A stretch of 64,000 nucleotides of DNA. It comes from Isoptericola luteus. GTDB lineage: Bacteria; Actinomycetota; Actinomycetes; Actinomycetales; Cellulomonadaceae. Position 1 is the first letter of the stretch. Every line of letters begins with the position of its first letter. The notes below the pieces were generated by a model. The model made no database searches. It had not been told where the DNA came from and saw only the letters and a list, made by a program, of their open reading frames with translations. The position numbers and the translations under genes are program-made. Location: NCBI RefSeq assembly GCF_020297055.1, contig NZ_JAIXCQ010000012.1:1-64000 (forward strand). Direction: 5' to 3'. This document shows positions 60,228 to 64,000 of this stretch, piece by piece.

Positions 60228-61426
60228 GCACCACACCGACGTCCGGGCCCTCCGCGGGCGACCACGAGCCGGACGCACCGAGCACGCCCACCGAGGACGT
60301 CAACCCTGCCGGCCACATCGCCGGGGACGACGCCGTGGTCGAGGACGACGCCGCCGGCGGTGCGGACCGGGGGGACGAGACGGACGGCATCTCGTCGCCC
60401 GTGGAGCGCGGACACCACGACGAGCCCGGGGACACCAGCGACGCGGGCGACGCGAACGGTGCGAACGGTGCGGACGCCTCCGACGACGACCAGCCGCCCG
60501 GTACGTGGGACGGTTCGTGGGACGGTCAGGACGACGTCGTCCTGACCGCCGCGGGCCGTCCGGCCCCCGGGGAGCACCCTGGCGCGGACCGGCCCGGCGA
60601 GGCAGCCCAGGACGAGGCAGTCCGGGACGAGGCCGCACCGGAGGGCCCCCCGTCCGTACCGGTGCCCGCGAGCGCTGACCACGACCTGCCCGCCGTGCCC
60701 GCGGGACGAGGAGGCTGGAAGCGCCTGGGTGCCGCGCTGAGGCCCCGGTTGTCGCGGTCGCAGCTGCTGGCGGGCCTGCTGTGCGCCGCGCTCGGGTTCG
60801 CCCTGGTGGTGCAGGTGCAGCAGTCCGCGTCGGACCAGCTCTCCACCGCGCGCCAGGAGGACCTGGTGCGCCTGCTGGACGAGGTCACGGACCGCTCCGA
60901 GCAGCTCGCCGAGGAGGTCTCCGGGCTGGAGGCCACCCGCGACGAGCTCGCCTCGGGCTCGGGTCAGGCCCAGTCGGCGCTCGAGCTGGCACGCCAGCGC
61001 GCCGAGTCGGAGGGGATCTTGTCCGGGCGGCTGCCTGCCGAGGGCCCCGGGGCGCGCGTCCTGATCGCCGACCCCACCGGCCTTCTGGAGGCGTCGCAGC
61101 TGTTCAACGTGCTCGAGGAGCTGCGCAACGCCGGGGCCGAGGTCGTCGAGCTCAACGGGGTGCGACTCGTCACGTCGACGTGGTTCACCGACGAGAACGA
61201 CACGATCGTCGTCGACGGGCAGGCGCTCTCCTCGCCGTACGAGTGGACGGTGATCGGTGACCCCGAGACGATGGACCGCGCGCTGGAGATCCCCGGCGGG
61301 GCCCTCGCCACGGTCCGGACTGCGGGCGCCCAGGCAACCACGACTCGACGCGACCACGTCGAGATCACGGCCGTGCGTGAGCCGTCCGAGCCGGAGTACG
61401 CGACGCCTCAGCCGCGCGACGAGTGA
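60224..61426 (+). CDS. DUF881 membrane protein (second copy) with acidic extension
   Basis: 400 residues. The first 160 are acidic and disordered (many Asp, Gly and Ala, with DDQPPGTWDGSWDGQDD), then one membrane helix (about 181-198, LLAGLLCAALGFALVVQV), coiled coil (200-250) and the DUF881 domain with GPGARVLIADPTG, VLEELRNAGAEVVELNGVRL and YEWTVIGDPETM. The cytoplasmic acidic tail is much longer than in the first copy. Positional counterpart of Rv1825. The next gene, garA, follows after about 100 bases; gcvH, which lies between them in mycobacteria, is absent. Confidence 0.9.
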   Translation: MSTTPTSGPSAGDHEPDAPSTPTEDVNPAGHIAGDDAVVEDDAAGGADRGDETDGISSPVERGHHDEPGDTSDAGDANGANGADASDDDQPPGTWDGSWDGQDDVVLTAAGRPAPGEHPGADRPGEAAQDEAVRDEAAPEGPPSVPVPASADHDLPAVPAGRGGWKRLGAALRPRLSRSQLLAGLLCAALGFALVVQVQQSASDQLSTARQEDLVRLLDEVTDRSEQLAEEVSGLEATRDELASGSGQAQSALELARQRAESEGILSGRLPAEGPGARVLIADPTGLLEASQLFNVLEELRNAGAEVVELNGVRLVTSTWFTDENDTIVVDGQALSSPYEWTVIGDPETMDRALEIPGGALATVRTAGAQATTTRRDHVEITAVREPSEPEYATPQPRDE

Positions 61427-61530
61427 GCCCTCGCGGCTTCCCGCTCGCCGCAGGTACGGGGTAGGTTGAGCGGACGACGGCGCACGTCGGACACGTGACC
61501 GACCCCCGGCCCGACCTCGATGGAGGACAG

Positions 61531-62007
61531 ATGACCGACCCCCGCGCACTGCCGCCGCACCAGGCGGCCGCCGACACGACGGCTCACCTGGGCCGGGTCG
61601 GTATGCCCGCGGAGGAGCAGGCGTTCCGTATCCCGCTGACGGCGGAGGAGGCGGCCGCCGTGGCCGCGCTGCCGAGGCACTCGGCGCTCCTCGTGGTGCA
61701 GTACGGCTCGGGAGCCGTGGGGGAGCGTTTCCTGCTGGACACGGACCGTGCGGTGGCGGGGCGCAGCGAGCGCGCGGACATCTTCCTGGACGACGTGACC
61801 GTCTCGCGCAAGCACGCGGAGTTCGTCCGCGAGGGTGACCGGTTCGCCGTGCGCGACATCGGCTCGCTCAACGGCACCTACGTCAACCGCGAGCGCATCG
61901 ACGCCGCACAGCTGTCCACGGGCGACGAGGTGCAGATCGGCAAGTTCCGCATGTCCTTCCACGCCAGCCCGCAGGCGCCGCGGGACCCGCAGGCGCCCGC
62001 GTCGTGA
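61531..62007 (+). CDS. garA: FHA-domain signalling protein GarA/OdhI
   Basis: 158 residues. N-terminal phospho-switch candidate DTTAHLGRV (Thr16/Thr17) where M. tuberculosis GarA has ETTSVF; the FHA domain (about 75-145) holds VAGRSERADIFLDDVTVSRKHAEF and GSLNGTYVNRE, complete for phospho-Thr binding. GarA/OdhI inhibits 2-oxoglutarate dehydrogenase and adjusts glutamate metabolism when unphosphorylated by Ser/Thr kinases. ATG 61531 has GGAGG upstream (GATGGAGGACAG), which decides the start over GTG 61495. Overlaps ftsR by 4 bases. Confidence 0.92.
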   Translation: MTDPRALPPHQAAADTTAHLGRVGMPAEEQAFRIPLTAEEAAAVAALPRHSALLVVQYGSGAVGERFLLDTDRAVAGRSERADIFLDDVTVSRKHAEFVREGDRFAVRDIGSLNGTYVNRERIDAAQLSTGDEVQIGKFRMSFHASPQAPRDPQAPAS

Positions 62008-62750
62008 GCGGAGCGCGGGCAGCGCAGGGCGACCGGTTCGAGGACGACGCCCCGCGCCGATGGCCCCACGGCATCTCGCGGCAGGCGTCGATGCGGATCT
62101 CCGACGTGCTCGCGCAGCTCGGGCCAGAGTTCCCGTCGGTGTCCCACTCGAAGCTGCGCTTCCTCGAGGACCAGGGCCTCATCGAGCCGGTGCGGACCCC
62201 GTCGGGCTACCGGCAGTACAGCCCCGCCGACGTCGAGCGGCTGCGTTTCGTGCTCACCGAGCAGCGTGACTCGTACCTGCCGCTGAAGGTCATCAAGGAG
62301 CGGCTGGCGGAGATGGACGCCGGGGAGCCGGCCCCCGGCCCCGCCCCGCGGCTGGCCGACAGCAGCGCCCCCGCCACGCCGGCGCGCCGGCGGTGGGACA
62401 CCCAGAGCGTGGCCGAGGCCACCGGCACGTCGCCGGCCTTCGTGCAGCAGCTCGTGTCCGCGGGCATCGTGCGCGAGATCGCGGGCGGGCGCCTGGACGC
62501 GGGTGCGCCCGAGGTCGTGCGCATCGCCGCCAGGCTCGCGGAGCACGGGATCGAGCCTCGTCACCTGCGGTCGCTGCGCACCTCCGCGGACCGGCACGTC
62601 GGCCTGGTGGACCAGCTCGTGGCGCCGTACCGCAGCCAGCAGACCCCGTCGGCACGGGCCCAGGCGGCAGAGCTCGCCAGCGAGATCGGCGAGCTGCTGG
62701 CCCGGCTGCACACCGGATGGGTCCGCCAGGGCACGAACGACCTGGTCTGA
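62004..62750 (+). CDS. ftsR: MerR-family regulator FtsR
   Basis: 248 residues. MerR-type winged HTH (about 28-95) with MRISDVLAQLGPEF, SKLRFLEDQGLIEPVRTPSGYRQY and LRFVLTEQRD, then a second HTH-like region and a helical C-terminus. This is the Rv1828/FtsR group; the Corynebacterium member activates ftsZ. The start GTG overlaps the garA stop, so its level is coupled to garA. No Cys-based metal site is visible. Confidence 0.9.
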   Translation: MSGARAAQGDRFEDDAPRRWPHGISRQASMRISDVLAQLGPEFPSVSHSKLRFLEDQGLIEPVRTPSGYRQYSPADVERLRFVLTEQRDSYLPLKVIKERLAEMDAGEPAPGPAPRLADSSAPATPARRRWDTQSVAEATGTSPAFVQQLVSAGIVREIAGGRLDAGAPEVVRIAARLAEHGIEPRHLRSLRTSADRHVGLVDQLVAPYRSQQTPSARAQAAELASEIGELLARLHTGWVRQGTNDLV

Positions 62751-62836
62751 ACCGTCCGTCGTCGCGCCGGGCCACGCGAGCGACGCGAGCCACTCCGGGG
62801 TGGGCGCCCCACGCGACGGACGACGCCGCGGCGTCG

Positions 62837-62842
62837 TACCGT
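62837..62842 (+). promoter_or_regulatory. -10 box of the DUF151 gene, leaderless spacing
   Basis: TACCGT ends 6 bases before GTG 62849. Confidence 0.5.
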
Positions 62843-62848
62843 GGATCG

Positions 62849-63412
62849 GTGGAAGGCAACGAGCCGGCCGACGCGCCCCTGGTCCCCGTGGAGGTCATGG
62901 GCGTGCGCCAGCAGGAGCGCGATCAGGAGATCGTCGTGCTGCTCCTGGACGCCGCGGCCAACCTGGCCGTCCCGATCGTCATCGGTGCCCGCGAGGCGTC
63001 CGCGATCGCGATGGCGCAGGCGGGCCTCGTGACGCCGCGACCCATGACGCACGATCTGCTGCGCGACCTGCTCGGCGCCGTCGGCGTCGACCTGGAGCGG
63101 GTCGAGATCGTCGCGCTCGACGGGGGGATCTTCTTCGCGGAGCTCGTCCTGTCGAACGGTTCACGGCTCGACTCCCGGGCTTCCGACGCGATCGCGCTGG
63201 CGGTCCGGACGGACAGCCCCGTGCTGTGCTCGGCGGAGATCGTCGCCGTGGCGGGGGTGGAGGTGGTCGACGTCGAGCAGCAGCGCGAGGTGGAACGGTT
63301 CCGCGACTTCCTCGACCACGCCACGGCCGCCGACTTCACGGCACCGGGCGGCCCGCACGAGCCCGGGGCCCCGCCCGACGCCGGCGGGCAGCCGGACGAC
63401 TCGCCGCCATGA
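62849..63412 (+). CDS. Bifunctional nuclease-family protein (DUF151)
   Basis: 187 residues. DUF151 core VEVMGVRQQERDQEIVVLLLDAAANLAVPIVIGAREA, then TPRPMTHDLLRDLLGAVG, and RLDSRASDAIALAVRTDSPVLCS. Relatives include the plant/bacterial bifunctional DNase/RNase BFN1-like proteins; the mycobacterial counterpart is Rv1829. The C-terminal 25 residues are Pro/Gly-rich and disordered. GTG fixed by the leaderless promoter; the longer frame from 62393 is a shadow of ftsR. Confidence 0.9.
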   Translation: MEGNEPADAPLVPVEVMGVRQQERDQEIVVLLLDAAANLAVPIVIGAREASAIAMAQAGLVTPRPMTHDLLRDLLGAVGVDLERVEIVALDGGIFFAELVLSNGSRLDSRASDAIALAVRTDSPVLCSAEIVAVAGVEVVDVEQQREVERFRDFLDHATAADFTAPGGPHEPGAPPDAGGQPDDSPP

Positions 63413-63437
63413 GGCGCCCGCCACGCCGGGAGACCAT

Positions 63438-63501
63438 CAACCTCCGGTCGAGGGTTGTGGTCGGTTAGCGTGGGACCCGAACCCTCGAGCGTCGGTCGAG
63501 G
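63438..63501. promoter_or_regulatory. Repeat-rich operator candidate before the last merR gene
   Basis: CAACCTC-CGGTC-GAGGGTTG (63438-63457) and CCTCGA-GCGTCGG-TCGAGG (63483-63501) are inverted repeats, and CGGTCGAGG appears in both. They lie 100-160 bases upstream of the merR start, around a possible -10 TAGCGT (63466-63471). Confidence 0.4.
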
Positions 63502-63547
63502 CTTTCCCGGGCGGCGCGACACGCCGAACCGTTCGGGCCACACATCG

Positions 63548-63576
63548 TTGACGGCCCCGGGCCGCCGACCTAGCGT
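63548..63576 (+). promoter_or_regulatory. Promoter of the last merR gene
   Basis: -35 TTGACG (63548-63553), 17-bp spacer, -10 TAGCGT (63571-63576), start near 63583; AGGAGG precedes GTG 63601. Confidence 0.75.
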
Positions 63577-63600
63577 GGTGAACACATCTCAGGAGGCACA

Positions 63601-64000
63601 GTGAACAACAGTGGTGAGGCAAGCGTCCCCACGGGTGCCACCGTGCCGCACGGCGCTCAGGGCCTCCTGTTCGGTGAGGACCTCACGGAACAGGACTCCG
63701 GCACGGGCTATCGCGGTACGACGGCGTGCGGGGTCGCCGGGATCACCTACCGTCAGCTCGACTACTGGGCCCGCACCGGGCTGGTCGAGCCGTCGATCCG
63801 CCCCGCGACGGGCTCGGGCACGCACCGCCTGTACAGCTTCCGCGACATCCTGGTGCTCAAGGTGGTCAAGCGACTCCTGGACACCGGGGTCTCGCTGCAC
63901 CAGATCCGTTCCGCCGTGACGCACCTGCGCGAGCGCGGGGTGGAGGACCTGGCGCAGATCACCCTGATGAGCGACGGGGCGTCGGTCTACGAGTGCACGT
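63601..64000 (+). CDS. MerR-family regulator (Rv1830-like), 3' end cut by window
   Basis: 133 codons visible. A disordered lead (about 1-35) ends in GEDLTEQDSG, then the MerR HTH: GITYRQLDYWARTGLVEPSIRPATGSGTHRLYSFRDILVLKVVKRLLDTGVSLHQIR (about 50-105). It starts at GTG with AGGAGG 6 bases upstream. In mycobacteria the equivalent gene Rv1830 follows the DUF151 gene and has been linked to cell-cycle and drug-tolerance control; that role is from family knowledge. Its own promoter with strong boxes and nearby dyads suggests autoregulation. Confidence 0.88.
   Translation, partial: MNNSGEASVPTGATVPHGAQGLLFGEDLTEQDSGTGYRGTTACGVAGITYRQLDYWARTGLVEPSIRPATGSGTHRLYSFRDILVLKVVKRLLDTGVSLHQIRSAVTHLRERGVEDLAQITLMSDGASVYECT

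Overview
The window is a very GC-rich stretch of an actinobacterial chromosome. Third codon positions are almost all G or C, GTG starts are common, and many genes have a TANNNT -10 box only 6-7 bases before the start codon, which implies leaderless mRNAs. Gene order matches the conserved actinobacterial cores aspS / rarA / rpsD / alaS-ruvX-mltG-aro, efp-nusB-pyr, mihF-gmk-rpoZ-coaBC-metK-priA-fmt-rsmB, and pgsA-DUF881-sbp-DUF881-garA-ftsR-DUF151-merR. With the accessory genes this suggests Micrococcales, probably Cellulomonadaceae (Cellulomonas-like); the family is an inference. No tRNA, rRNA, CRISPR array, insertion sequence or phage gene was found, and no stretch over 300 bases lacks a gene.

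Layout. 1-387: start of a putative type VII-secreted protein (minus strand). 0.6-3.8 kb: aspS, a perfect 19-bp terminator, and a GalE-like protein lacking its catalytic Tyr/Lys pair. 3.8-8.6 kb (minus): an orphan TAXI substrate-binding protein next to a histidine kinase and response regulator, then a flavin monooxygenase. 8.7-20.2 kb: rarA, rpsD with a structured leader, two envelope proteins, alaS-ruvX-mltG-aroE, and aroC-aroK-aroB. 20.2-28.6 kb is the accessory part: phosphodiesterase and lipase-like hydrolase, UMF1-type MFS protein, ECF41 sigma factor, a DUF1801 protein, and a SoxR locus. In that locus soxR diverges from an operon made of a 43-codon quinone-reductase remnant, an MFS exporter and a BBE-type flavoprotein, with a SoxR-box-like dyad between. 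28.6-31.4 kb: aroQ, a two-gene SatD operon with a repeat-rich promoter, efp, nusB. 31.5-40.6 kb: complete overlapping pyrR-B-C-(PH-like)-carA-carB-pyrF operon behind a PyrR leader. 40.7-50.6 kb: mihF, gmk, rpoZ, coaBC, metK, priA, a HAD hydrolase, fmt, rsmB. 50.7-56.0 kb: GNAT, rpe, hisE, hisG, PH protein, and an epoxide hydrolase diverging from a WYL regulator. 56.2-58.1 kb: DEAD-box helicase with a long leader. 58.3-64.0 kb: pgsA-like, DUF881-sbp-DUF881, GarA, FtsR, DUF151 and a second MerR regulator cut by the right edge.

Function. Most of the window is housekeeping: five of seven shikimate steps (aroB, aroQ, aroE, aroK, aroC), UMP synthesis except dihydroorotate dehydrogenase and PyrE, translation and formyl-Met start-up, and a growth/division/central-carbon signalling cluster. 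The most unusual parts are regulatory: the SoxR efflux locus with its truncated reductase acting as a leaderless leader ORF, the SatD-HTH locus, the TAXI-linked two-component system, a perfect 28-bp palindrome beside the ECF41 sigma gene, and widespread leaderless transcription.
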